Origin: Planktotalea frisia
GTDB taxonomy: Bacteria; Pseudomonadota; Alphaproteobacteria; Rhodobacterales; Rhodobacteraceae
Reading direction: 5' to 3'
Length of the DNA stretch: 64,000 nt
Assembly: GCF_001890925.1 (NCBI RefSeq)
Contig: NZ_MLCB01000159.1
Coordinates: forward strand, 30,711 to 94,710
Shown here: piece by piece, positions 50,551 to 59,103 of the stretch
How the letters are laid out: each line of letters opens with the position of its first letter
Position numbering within the stretch: the stretch's first letter is position 1
The notes under the pieces: generated by a model
Databases searched by the model: none
The model's input: only the letters and a program-made list of their open reading frames with translations
What the model was told of the DNA's origin: nothing
Made by a program: the position numbers and the translations under genes

Positions 50551-51369
50551 ATGCCCGATGAGACCTTGATCCATGACCCAAAGGGCGGAATGCCCCGTTT
50601 GCTCGAAATTATGCGAGCCTTGCGTGACCCTGAGACCGGATGTCCTTGGGATATTGAACAGGATTTCGCCTCGATCGCGCCCTACACGATTGAGGAAGCC
50701 TATGAAGTTGCTGACGCGATAGAGCGCGAAGAATGGGACGAATTGCGCGGCGAATTAGGCGATTTGCTGTTTCAATCGGTGTTTCATGCGCAAATGGCGT
50801 CCGAGCGCGGCTTGTTCGATTTTAACGACGTGGCTGATACTATGTCGGACAAGATGGTTGCGCGTCACCCCCATGTGTTTGGCGATCAAAGCAACGCGAA
50901 ATCGGCCGAGCAACAGACCAAAGATTGGGAAACCATCAAAGCAGCAGAGCGCGCGGGTAAAGCGCAGAAAGGCACGCTGGATGGGGTGGCAGTCGGATTG
51001 CCTGCTTTGTTGCGGGCGAAAAAGTTGCAGAAACGCGCGGCTCGGGTTGGCTTTGACTGGCCTTCAACAGATGAAGTTCTGGATAAGATTGTTGAAGAAG
51101 CGGGCGAATTGGTCGAGGCGCGTGATGAGCTAAGCCAAGCTGAGGTAGAAGAAGAGTTCGGCGATCTGCTCTTTGTGATGGTCAATCTAGGGCGTCACTT
51201 GGGCATCGAATCCGAGACGGCCCTTCGCGCGGCCAATGCAAAGTTTACGCGGCGCTTTGAGAGCATCGAGCGCGCGCTTGCTACGCAAGGCAAGACACCA
51301 GAGCAATCCAATCTCGAAGAAATGGACGCGCTCTGGGACGCTGCAAAACGCGCAGAGAAAAATACCTGA
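50551..51369 (+). CDS. mazG: Nucleoside triphosphate pyrophosphohydrolase MazG
   Basis: A 272-residue protein with two MazG domains. Domain 1: ALRDPETGCPWDIEQDFASI, TIEEAYEVADAIEREEWDEL, RGELGDLLFQSVFHAQMA (E-x-x-E...E-x-x-D metal motif). Domain 2: LDKIVEEAGELVEARDELSQ and VEEEFGDLLFVMVNLGRHLG. It hydrolyses NTPs, including damaged ones and possibly (p)ppGpp-related substrates, to NMP and pyrophosphate. Divergent from the amidohydrolase operon with a 63-base gap. Confidence 0.94.
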   Translation: MPDETLIHDPKGGMPRLLEIMRALRDPETGCPWDIEQDFASIAPYTIEEAYEVADAIEREEWDELRGELGDLLFQSVFHAQMASERGLFDFNDVADTMSDKMVARHPHVFGDQSNAKSAEQQTKDWETIKAAERAGKAQKGTLDGVAVGLPALLRAKKLQKRAARVGFDWPSTDEVLDKIVEEAGELVEARDELSQAEVEEEFGDLLFVMVNLGRHLGIESETALRAANAKFTRRFESIERALATQGKTPEQSNLEEMDALWDAAKRAEKNT

Positions 51370-51378
51370 TTGTTTTAT

Positions 51379-51414
51379 TCAGGTATTGACCTGAGTGTTT
51401 TTGTCGGAATAAAA
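51379..51414 (+). promoter_or_regulatory. Palindromic operator over a promoter before the iron-binding protein gene
   Basis: TCAGGTATTGACCTGA (51379-51394) is a perfect six-base inverted repeat around a 4-base spacer. It covers a -35-like TTGACC (51386-51391), with ATAAAA (51409-51414) 17 bases further as -10. This is a classical place for a repressor site, and the downstream gene suggests an iron-responsive one. ACCTGA also occurs at 51364-51369 across the mazG stop codon. Confidence 0.55.
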
Positions 51415-51448
51415 GAATGCATCGAAATCAACCCTGGAGGACCGCACA

Positions 51449-52453
51449 ATGCGCCGCACTCTCACGACACTAATCGCCGCAAGCACACTTGCTGCACCTG
51501 CTTTCGCTGATGAAGTGAACATTTATTCTTATCGCCAACCAGAACTGATCAAACCGCTGACCGATGCATTTACGGCGCAAACCGGCGTTAAAGTAAATGT
51601 TGCGTTCCTTGCCAAAGGCATGATCGAGCGTCTCGCGGCCGAGGGTGATCGCTCCCCTGCGGATTTGGTGTTTACGGTTGATATCGCACGCCTATCGGCT
51701 GTGGTTGAGGGTGGTTTTACAGCCCCTGTTGAAAGCGTCGTGCTGGACGCGAATGTGCCAGAAAACCTGCGTGATCCAGACAGGCACTGGTTTGGCCTCA
51801 CAACGCGTGCGCGGATCATTTACGCCTCCAAAGAGCGTGTCGCAGATGGTGAAGTTACAACTTACGAAGATCTAGCCAGCCCCAAATGGGAAGGCCGTAT
51901 TTGCACACGTTCAGGCACAAACGCCTATAACGTGGCGCTGACCTCTGCCGTAATTGAACATAAAGGAATGGAGGGTGCAAAAACGTGGCTGCAAGGCGTG
52001 AAAAACAACCTCGCGCGCAAACCCCAAGGCAATGATCGCGCACAGGTCAAAGCGATCTGGTCAGGTCAGTGCGATATCTCTGTCGGAAACACATATTACA
52101 TGGGGCAAATGCTTGCCGATGAAGAGCAACAAGAATGGGCAGATAGTGTGCGCATCGTTTTCCCAACGTTCGAGGATGGCGGCACGCATGTGAATGTCTC
52201 TGGCGTGGCGCTGATCAAGTCTGCTCCCAATAAAAACAATGCAATCAAGATGATGGAGTTTTTGACCTCCCCAAAAGCGCAGGAAATCTACGCGGCTGCA
52301 AACTTTGAATACCCCATCGCGCCGGGCACACAAGCAGACCCGTTGGTGCAAAGCTGGGGCACGTTCACCGCAGATAATGTGAACCTGATGACGCTCGCGG
52401 CCAACCGCCCCGCGGCGTTGAAGTTGATCGAAGAAGTTGATTTCGACGGCTAA
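51449..52453 (+). CDS. Ferric iron ABC transporter substrate-binding protein (FutA/FbpA-like)
   Basis: A 334-residue periplasmic protein with a signal peptide (MRRTLTTLIAASTLAAPAFA). The mature start DEVNIYSYRQPELIKPLTDA is typical of Fe(III)-binding proteins, and CDISVGNTYYMGQMLADEEQ holds the tandem tyrosines that bind iron. It would deliver Fe(III) to a permease/ATPase pair that is not encoded nearby. CTGGAGG precedes the ATG. The palindrome and promoter upstream suggest iron control, and a terminator follows the gene, so it is a single-gene unit. Confidence 0.9.
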   Translation: MRRTLTTLIAASTLAAPAFADEVNIYSYRQPELIKPLTDAFTAQTGVKVNVAFLAKGMIERLAAEGDRSPADLVFTVDIARLSAVVEGGFTAPVESVVLDANVPENLRDPDRHWFGLTTRARIIYASKERVADGEVTTYEDLASPKWEGRICTRSGTNAYNVALTSAVIEHKGMEGAKTWLQGVKNNLARKPQGNDRAQVKAIWSGQCDISVGNTYYMGQMLADEEQQEWADSVRIVFPTFEDGGTHVNVSGVALIKSAPNKNNAIKMMEFLTSPKAQEIYAAANFEYPIAPGTQADPLVQSWGTFTADNVNLMTLAANRPAALKLIEEVDFDG

Positions 52454-52478
52454 GCCTACATTCAAATAACAAGCGAAG

Positions 52479-52501
52479 GCCCGCCACCGTGCGGGCTTTT
52501 G
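52479..52501 (+). terminator. Intrinsic terminator after the iron-binding protein gene
   Basis: GCCCGC (52479-52484) and GCGGGC (52491-52496) form a perfect six-base stem around a six-base loop, followed by TTTTG. It lies 26 bases past the stop codon. Confidence 0.88.
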
Positions 52502-52569
52502 TGCGTCTGCCCCATGGACAAGCCTCGCAGGCTGGCACAGATTGCGCACACGCGAACAGGAGCCCCGTT

Positions 52570-53511
52570 TTGACAGCACGAGACATCATCATCGACACAG
52601 ACCCCGGACAAGACGATGCGGCCGCGATCTTGCTCGCGCTTGGCAGTCCTGACGAGATCAACGTCCTTGGAATCACGGCCGTCGCGGGCAATGTCCCCCT
52701 GCCATTGACGCAGAAAAATACACGTATTGTCTGCGAGTTGGCGGGCAAAGTTGATGTCCCTGTCTTCGCAGGATGCGAAGCGCCCATAGCGCGCAAGCTG
52801 ATCACGGCCGAGCATGTCCACGGCACCACTGGACTTGACGGTCCGACATTACCGGACCCGACGATGCCTTTGCAAAAACAGCATGGCGTTGATTTCATTG
52901 TTGAAACCTTGCGAGAGCGTCCCAGCGGTTCCGTCACGCTTTGCCCGCTTGGACCGCTCACCAACATCGCCACAGCGCTTCAGCGCGCTCCTGATATCTC
53001 GGAACGCATTCAAGAGATCGTTCTGATGGGGGGGGCCTATTTCGAGGTTGGTAACATCACCCCTGCTGCAGAGTTCAACATTTACGTCGATCCAGAAGCT
53101 GCTGAAATTGTTTTTAAATCAGGTATTAAGATCACAGTGATGCCACTCGATGTGACGCACAAAGTACTCGTCACACCTGATCGCGTCCAAGCCTTGCGCG
53201 ACTGCAAAACCAAAGTGTGCGACGCGATGGCAGAGATGGTCGATTTTTTCGAGCGGTTCGACACGGATAAATACGGCTCTGCTGGTGCACCTTTGCACGA
53301 CCCTTGCGTGACCGCTTATTTGATCAAGCCCGAACTCTTCTCGGGTCGCTACATCAACGTAGAAATCGAAACGCAGTCAGAACTGACTTTGGGAATGACG
53401 GTTGCGGATTGGTGGGGCGTGTCGGCACGCGAGCCCAACGCCATGTTCATGGGCGACGTGGATGCGCAAGGCTTCTTTGATTTGCTGACAGAGCGTTTGG
53501 CACGGTTATGA
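52570..53511 (+). CDS. Inosine/uridine-preferring nucleoside hydrolase
   Basis: A 313-residue calcium-dependent N-ribohydrolase that releases the base from ribonucleosides. The N-terminal metal site is IIIDTDPGQDDAAAILLALG; further, VTLCPLGPLTNIATALQRAP, EIVLMGGAYFEVGNITPAAE, FNIYVDPEAAEIVF and LHDPCVTAYLI carry the remaining conserved Asn, Glu and Asp. The start TTG at 52570 follows AGGAG by six bases and places the strand at the N-terminus as in homologues; the frame open from 52489 overlaps the terminator. Overlaps the acetyltransferase gene by four bases. Confidence 0.92.
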   Translation: MTARDIIIDTDPGQDDAAAILLALGSPDEINVLGITAVAGNVPLPLTQKNTRIVCELAGKVDVPVFAGCEAPIARKLITAEHVHGTTGLDGPTLPDPTMPLQKQHGVDFIVETLRERPSGSVTLCPLGPLTNIATALQRAPDISERIQEIVLMGGAYFEVGNITPAAEFNIYVDPEAAEIVFKSGIKITVMPLDVTHKVLVTPDRVQALRDCKTKVCDAMAEMVDFFERFDTDKYGSAGAPLHDPCVTAYLIKPELFSGRYINVEIETQSELTLGMTVADWWGVSAREPNAMFMGDVDAQGFFDLLTERLARL

Positions 53512-53957
53512 GCGCAGCACTACATCTTGCAAAGACCGATGATCTGGAGCGGCTCATGGGGCTTGTTTCGGCATTTCACGCAGAGACTGACTTTGAGAGC
53601 ACCCCAGAGCATCGCGAAGCCGCCTTGCAGCCCTTGCTTGAGGGCTCTTCACACGGTGCAATCTACCTGATCGGCCCTGCCCGGGTGCCAATTGGTTACA
53701 TCGTGATTACTTTTGGGTGGTCCGTCGAATTTGGTGGCTTGGACGGGTTCATAGACGAGATTTACATACGCTCAGGCGTGCGAGGGCGCGGCGTCGGCGC
53801 TGAGGTGATCACCTCACTTGTGGCCATGCTCAAATCCGTTGGTATGAAAGCGCTGCACCTAGAAGTCGAACCAGAGAACGAGCGCGCCCTACGACTTTAC
53901 AAACGCTGTCATTTCAAGCCACGCAATGGCTATCAAATGATGTCGCGTATCCTTTGA
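53508..53957 (+). CDS. GNAT family N-acetyltransferase
   Basis: A 149-residue acetyl-CoA-dependent transferase of the GNAT fold. Seen: GAIYLIGPARVPIGYIVITF, GFIDEIYIRSGVRGRGVGAE (the R/Q-x-x-G-x-G/A acetyl-CoA loop) and KALHLEVEPENERALRLYKR with the conserved Asn and Tyr. Acceptor unknown. ATGA overlap with the nucleoside hydrolase gene. Confidence 0.9.
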   Translation: MSAALHLAKTDDLERLMGLVSAFHAETDFESTPEHREAALQPLLEGSSHGAIYLIGPARVPIGYIVITFGWSVEFGGLDGFIDEIYIRSGVRGRGVGAEVITSLVAMLKSVGMKALHLEVEPENERALRLYKRCHFKPRNGYQMMSRIL

Positions 53958-53969
53958 AGGATCACACTG

Positions 53970-55382
53970 ATGCAAACGAAAATCCCGTTCGATAATAGCT
54001 TTGCCACGCTTGGCACTGACTTTTTCACCCATCAAATGCCCGAGGCGGCGCCGACCCCCGAGCTGATCGCGTATAATGACGCACTCGGGTCAGAACTTGG
54101 GATTACACAGGGCGATGACCTTGGTGCTATTTTCGGCGGCGCGCATCTTCCTGAAGGAGCAGAACCGCTGGCGCAGCTTTATGCAGGTCATCAGTTTGGC
54201 AACTACAATCCGCAGCTTGGCGATGGTCGCGCGGTGTTGCTTGGAGAAGTCATTGATAGCAAAGGCAATCGCCGCGACATTCAGCTAAAAGGATCAGGGC
54301 GCACGCCCTATTCGCGCGGCGGTGACGGCAAAGCGTGGCTCGGCCCTGTGTTGCGTGAATACGTTGTGTCAGAAGCGATGCGCGCGCTTGGTATCCCCAC
54401 AACGCGCGCTTTAGCGGCCGTTAGAACCGGCGAGCAGGTCTACCGCGAGGCGATGCTGCCCGGTGCGATTGTCACGCGGGTCGCGGCGTCGCATATTCGT
54501 GTCGGCACGTTTCAGGTCTTCGCGGCACGTCAGCAAATCGACAAGTTGCAACAGCTGTGTGAGTACACCATCGCGCGCCACTACCCAGATGCGAATGGCC
54601 CCGAAGGGCTGTTGCAAGCCGCGATGGACGCGCAGGCGAAATTGATCCCCGCTTGGATGGGTGTCGGCTTTATTCACGGGGTGATGAACACCGACAATTG
54701 CCAGATCGCAGGTGAAACGATTGACTACGGTCCTTGCGCGTTCATGGATGGTTTTGCGTCTGATCGTGTCTTCAGCTCAATTGATCGCATGGGGCGGTAT
54801 AGCTATGAAAACCAGCCTGATATCGCGATTTGGAACATGGCGCAGCTCGCGACGTCTCTGGTGCCGCTCATGCCTGACGCCGACGCCGCGATTGAGCGGT
54901 TCACCGCGATGTTGCATGTGATGAAGGACCACTTGCGCGCCGAATGGCTGGCGGTGTTTGCCGAAAAGATCGGCATCGCGAATACGCGTGTCGAGGACGC
55001 TGAATTGATCACTGATCTGCTCGATATGATGGAGAAAGGTGGCTCTGATTTCACCAATACCTTCAGCGCACTAACACGTGGCAGTGCGATTGATGAAATC
55101 ACGGATCGCGACGCGTATCAGGCGTGGCACGAAAAGTGGCAGGACCGTCTCAAAGATGAAAGTGCGTCAGAGGCGTTAATGGCATCGCGCAACCCTCTGA
55201 TCATCCCGCGCAATCACCGCATTGAACAGATGATCACCGCTGCGGTTGAAGGCAATTTCGCACCGTTTCATCGTTTGAACAAAGTATTGAGCACGCCGTT
55301 TGAACATGGCGATGACACAGATGATCTAAAGCGCCCACCACACACGCATGAGATTGTGCCCGCGACGTTCTGCGGGACTTAG
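53970..55382 (+). CDS. selO: Protein adenylyltransferase SelO (YdiU)
   Basis: A 470-residue pseudokinase-fold enzyme that transfers AMP from ATP to protein Ser/Thr/Tyr, linked to redox control. Seen: YAGHQFGNYNPQLGDGRAVL, IQLKGSGRTPYSRGGDGKAW, HGVMNTDNCQIAGETIDYGP (catalytic Asp-Asn and metal D-Y-G-P). It ends in PATFCGT: the conserved C-terminal Cys that is selenocysteine in some eukaryotic forms and forms a regulatory disulfide in bacteria. Follows the acetyltransferase gene by 12 bases and overlaps the convergent transporter gene by four. Confidence 0.93.
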   Translation: MQTKIPFDNSFATLGTDFFTHQMPEAAPTPELIAYNDALGSELGITQGDDLGAIFGGAHLPEGAEPLAQLYAGHQFGNYNPQLGDGRAVLLGEVIDSKGNRRDIQLKGSGRTPYSRGGDGKAWLGPVLREYVVSEAMRALGIPTTRALAAVRTGEQVYREAMLPGAIVTRVAASHIRVGTFQVFAARQQIDKLQQLCEYTIARHYPDANGPEGLLQAAMDAQAKLIPAWMGVGFIHGVMNTDNCQIAGETIDYGPCAFMDGFASDRVFSSIDRMGRYSYENQPDIAIWNMAQLATSLVPLMPDADAAIERFTAMLHVMKDHLRAEWLAVFAEKIGIANTRVEDAELITDLLDMMEKGGSDFTNTFSALTRGSAIDEITDRDAYQAWHEKWQDRLKDESASEALMASRNPLIIPRNHRIEQMITAAVEGNFAPFHRLNKVLSTPFEHGDDTDDLKRPPHTHEIVPATFCGT

Positions 55383-56269
55383 GCGGTCTTTTTGGGTCTG
55401 CGAGAAATCAGCACCAGACCGATGCACACAAGGACCAACGCCCCAACCGTTTGCGCATGGATCTCTTCGCCCAAAATCCACCAACCAAAGAACACGCTGA
55501 GCACGGGCGACAGGAACGAAAACGATGCAATGTCAGATGCGGGATAGATCTTCATCAGGGCGAACCACAAAAGAAAGCCGAAGATCACCATCACAATGGA
55601 TTGGAACATCAAAGCGGCGCCGTGGATCATTTGGAAATCGCGGATCAGTGGCCCAAAAAGCGGACTGAGGATCAAAAGGACTACGCCCGAAATGGCGAGC
55701 TGACAACCGAGTTGCAACTCTGCGGGTGCTTCGCTGACGGGTGTCAGGCGTACAGCCAGCGCGATCCCTGCCCAACCGAGCGCTGCGATCAGGGCGAGCA
55801 CATCACCGAGCAAGCTGGCTTCCCCGGTAGAGCGATCAAGGAAGGCCCAAGCCACGCCGCAAATCGCAATTAAAAAACCAACGAGGCGAATACCGCTCAA
55901 ACGCTCCCCCGGAAGTAAGAAATGCGCAATGATGCCGAGCCAGATTGGCATGGTGTAGAAAATGACGCTCGCGCGGCTGACCGTGGTGATGTCGAGTGCA
56001 AGGAACAGGCAGAGGAATTCGAACGTAAAGAGAAAGCCGATCAGCACGCCGCCCCAAAGCTGGCCGCGAGTCATATAAATCGGCACGCCGCGCAGCTTGA
56101 TCCAGATGAACAGCGCAACCAAACCGATCAAAGATCGCAATGCTGCGGAGAATATCGGCTGTATCCCCTCAATCGTGATCTTGATCACAATCTGGTTGAA
56201 CGCAAAAAGCGTGGCGAAGCCGAGCATCGCGCTGACGCCAATGAGATCTAATCTGTCTTTGCGTTCCAT
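55379..56269 (-). CDS. EamA/DMT-family transporter
   Basis: A 296-residue, ten-span inner-membrane protein made of two EamA repeats. Repeat 1: AMLGFATLFAFNQIVIKITI to ICGVAWAFLDRST; repeat 2: VLALIAALGWAGIALAVRLT to GALVLVCIGLVLISRRPKK. Such proteins export metabolites, amino acids or drugs; the substrate is unknown. Single gene between selO and the antiporter, with a four-base overlap at its 3' end. Confidence 0.88.
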   Translation of the reverse strand: MERKDRLDLIGVSAMLGFATLFAFNQIVIKITIEGIQPIFSAALRSLIGLVALFIWIKLRGVPIYMTRGQLWGGVLIGFLFTFEFLCLFLALDITTVSRASVIFYTMPIWLGIIAHFLLPGERLSGIRLVGFLIAICGVAWAFLDRSTGEASLLGDVLALIAALGWAGIALAVRLTPVSEAPAELQLGCQLAISGVVLLILSPLFGPLIRDFQMIHGAALMFQSIVMVIFGFLLWFALMKIYPASDIASFSFLSPVLSVFFGWWILGEEIHAQTVGALVLVCIGLVLISRRPKKTA

Positions 56270-56390
56270 CCCCTTGGCAGACCTTATGGGGCGCGTCGGG
56301 TCAAGGGCGCTTTTGGTGTTTGGTGCTTTTCATCTGATGCCCGCCCCCTTAGTTTGCTTCAACTGTTGTCTTATAAAAGTGTGCGCTCTC

Positions 56391-57641
56391 ATGAATTTCC
56401 TGCAAATCACTTCTCTTCTCATTGTGCTCGCGGGGGCATTCGGAGCGTTGAATTAACTGTTCCTGAAACTCCCGAGTGCAATTGGCATTCTTGTCGTGTC
56501 TCTGCTTGCCTCTTTGGTGATCTTGCTCGTTGATCTTGTGGCACCCGCACTTGGCATTGCAGATGTGGTGCGTGACACGGTGACGGGCATCGATTTCTCG
56601 GAGGCTTTGCTCGAAGGCATGTTGGGCCTATTGCTCTTTGCTGGCGCATTGCATGTGAAGCTGAGCGACTTGAAAAAAGAATGGCGTCTTGTGTTTCTCA
56701 TGGCGACGATTGGCATCGCGCTTTCGACCGCCGTTGTGGGTTTCGGCTTTTCGTGGCTCACTGGTATGCCGCTTATCGTGGCGTTGGTCTTTGGCGCGTT
56801 GATTTCCCCGACGGATCCAGTCGCGGTTCTGGGCGTGTTGCGCGAAGCAGACTTGCCCAAATCACTTGAGACCAAAATCGCGGGTGAATCGTTGCTCAAT
56901 GATGGCGTTGGCTATGTGGTTTTCCTTGTCCTTGTTGGCATCGCTTTTCCGCACGGAGACGATCATCATGGCAGTGGCGCTATGGATGCCGTCAAACTGT
57001 TCTTCCAAGAAGCCGTTGGCGGCGCAGTCCTTGGCATCGTTCTAGGCTGGCTCACGTTCCGCCTGATGCGCCGCATTGATGACTATTCGCTCGAGGTTCT
57101 GTTAACCCTCGGCCTCGCCTTTGGTGGCTACGAATTGGCGGTTTACCTGCATGTGTCCGCACCGATCATGGCGGTGTGTGCTGGGCTCTTGATTGGCGAT
57201 ATCGGCACGAAAGAGGGTATGACGCAGCAAACCCGTGACTATGTAGATGCCTTTTGGAAACTGATCGACGAAATCCTAAATGCGGTACTGTTCTTGCTCA
57301 TCGGCTTTGAAGTCTTCGCGATTGCATTTGACGCCAGCTTCCTGATCACAGGGATCATGGCCATCGCATTGGCACTCGTGGCGCGTCTTGCGGCTGTTGC
57401 GATTCCCGTATTGATGCTCAAACCGTTCCGTGAGTTCAGCGCAGGCGTCATTCCGATTATGACATGGGGCGGCCTCAAAGGCGGGATTTCCGTCGCACTC
57501 GCGCTGTCCTTGCCTGAGGGGGAATGGAAGCCGCTAATTCTCACTGCGACATACATTGTGGTGATCTTCTCAATCATTGTACAAGGTCTCAGCGTCGCGC
57601 GCCTCGCCAATCGCTTTGGCAGCGCACCGGATTTGGTCTAA
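56391..57641 (+). pseudogene. CPA1-type Na+/H+ antiporter gene interrupted by an in-frame ochre codon
   Basis: Monovalent cation/proton antiporter of the NhaP/CPA1 type, about 416 codons with 11-13 membrane spans. From ATG 56391 the frame reads MNFLQITSLLIVLAGAFGAL, Asn, TAA (56454-56456), then LFLKLPSAIGILVVSL in the same frame, where homologues have a residue such as Tyr before LFLKLP. The rest is complete: LVFGALISPTDPVAVLGVLR, IAGESLLNDGVGYVVFLVLV (ion-binding Asp) and IMTWGGLKGGISVALALSLP. A GTG at 56496 could restart translation but would lose span 1. So: nonsense mutation, restart, or sequencing error. Confidence 0.8.
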
Positions 57642-57686
57642 CGACACATCTAACAGAGCATATTGCTCGCATTTAGGAGAATACAT

Positions 57687-58517
57687 ATGAGCCTCATGGG
57701 AACACTGGCGAAAGTCGCTATTGGTTACGCAACTGCGCGCGGCGTAGATAAAATGGCGGGCGGCGGTGGCCTTGGTGCGCTTTTGGGCGGTCAACAAGCT
57801 GAGGCAGGTGCTGCTGCGTCCAACCCGATGGCGGACATGATGCAATCCATGATGGGTGGCGGTGCTGAGGGCGGCGCGAGCAATCCAATGGCTGACATGA
57901 TGAGCAAAATGACAGGCGGCGGCGCAGCTGGCGGCGGCATGGACCTACAGGGCATGCTCGGTGGGCTCATGGGCGGTAGCGCAGATGCAGGCGCGGACAA
58001 AGGCGGCTTGCTATCGTCCCTCACCGGTGGCGGCGAAGGCAGCGGTGCAGGTGCAGGCGTCGGACTTGCGGGTATCTTTGCAGCGCTTGGCGGCGCAGCC
58101 GCGGTTGGTGGCAAGGGTATGGGCGACATGCTGGACGGCTTTGGCAAAGCAGCCCCTGCGGCCCCCGAAGCCGAAGCAAGTGCGGGCTTGATGTTGCGTG
58201 CAATGATCCAAGCAGCGAAATGCGATGGCGACATTGATGATGCCGAGCGCGCGAAAATCTTAGAAACCGTTGGCGATGATGCGGACGCCGAGGATATTGC
58301 GTTCGTTCAAGCACAACTGGCGGCACCTGTTGATGTTGAAGCGCTCGCCGCGGACACGCCTGATGCGCAGAAATTCCAACTCTACGCGATGTCGATGATG
58401 TCGATCCGCGTCGATACACCGGCAGAGAAAGCCTATATGAGCGCCCTCGCCGATGCGCTGGGAATTGACGCGCAAACCGCGCAAATGCTCAACATGCAGA
58501 TGGGCGTGAACGCTTAA
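57687..58517 (+). CDS. TerB/DUF533-like protein with a Gly/Met-rich N-terminal half
   Basis: A 276-residue protein. The C-terminal 110 residues are a TerB-like all-helical domain (MLRAMIQAAKCDGDIDDAER with a D-G-x-I-D-D-x-E motif; FQLYAMSMMSIRVDTPAEKA). The N-terminal 165 residues are low in complexity, rich in Gly, Ala and Met, with a tandem repeat SNPMADMMQSMMGGG / SNPMADMMSKMTGGG. The TerB fold binds divalent metal or the membrane face in tellurite-resistance and stress proteins; this subfamily's role is unknown. ATG at 57687 follows AGGAGA. Confidence 0.82.
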   Translation: MSLMGTLAKVAIGYATARGVDKMAGGGGLGALLGGQQAEAGAAASNPMADMMQSMMGGGAEGGASNPMADMMSKMTGGGAAGGGMDLQGMLGGLMGGSADAGADKGGLLSSLTGGGEGSGAGAGVGLAGIFAALGGAAAVGGKGMGDMLDGFGKAAPAAPEAEASAGLMLRAMIQAAKCDGDIDDAERAKILETVGDDADAEDIAFVQAQLAAPVDVEALAADTPDAQKFQLYAMSMMSIRVDTPAEKAYMSALADALGIDAQTAQMLNMQMGVNA

Positions 58518-58548
58518 ACGAGCGTCTCTTATTTTGCTAAATTTCTAG

Positions 58549-58580
58549 GCGCTTTGGTCCTTTGGCCAGAGCGTCTTTTT
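58549..58580 (+). terminator. Terminator-like hairpin after the TerB-like gene
   Basis: GCGCTTTGGTCC (58549-58560) can pair, with a bulge and a G-U pair, with GGCCAGAGCG (58564-58573), followed by TCTTTTT. It lies about 30 bases past the stop codon and before the BLUF gene. Confidence 0.6.
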
Positions 58581-58637
58581 ACGTTATGATAACGCTTATG
58601 CGCGAGACCTGATCTGAACTTAAAAGGTCGGATCGAT

Positions 58638-59072
58638 ATGGACATCAGTTTTGTGCTTTATCGCAGCAAAGCGAAACGTCACCTACGGGGACGCGTGGTC
58701 AGTGAAATTGTTAGGGTTAGCTTGCTGAACAACCAGCGCGACGGCTTAACCGGCTTTTTGCACACCGACAAAGATCATTTCTTGCAATATCTTGAAGGTC
58801 CAAAAGAGCCCTTGATGCACCGTTTATCCATCATCCAACGCGATCCGAAACACCACAATTTGATCATCCTAGCGGATGGCATTTTGGATGAACGGTTGTT
58901 TCCCGATTGGGACATGGGCCAGATCGAGATGCTGCGCCCCGGGTTTGGATGTGGCTCGGTTCACATGGGATGGATGCGGCCTGATCCGAATGTCGACGTC
59001 CTACCGCTTTTGACCGCGTTTGCCGCTCATGCGTTAAAAGGAGAAAAGGTCACGATCACCGCAGTGACGTGA
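58638..59072 (+). CDS. Short BLUF-domain blue-light receptor
   Basis: A 144-residue stand-alone BLUF protein that should bind FAD and sense blue light. Tyr8, Asn32 and Gln50 are spaced exactly as Tyr21, Asn45 and Gln63 of AppA, the residues of the light-driven hydrogen-bond switch. FLQYLEGPKEPLMHRL and RDPKHHNLIILADGILDERL follow the family, and the semi-conserved Met appears in DWDMGQIEML. There is no output domain, so it must act on a partner protein. Single gene; no obvious target gene is adjacent. Confidence 0.9.
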   Translation: MDISFVLYRSKAKRHLRGRVVSEIVRVSLLNNQRDGLTGFLHTDKDHFLQYLEGPKEPLMHRLSIIQRDPKHHNLIILADGILDERLFPDWDMGQIEMLRPGFGCGSVHMGWMRPDPNVDVLPLLTAFAAHALKGEKVTITAVT

Positions 59073-59103
59073 CCCTTTACTGTAATGTAAAAGTGCTCAG
59101 TGG

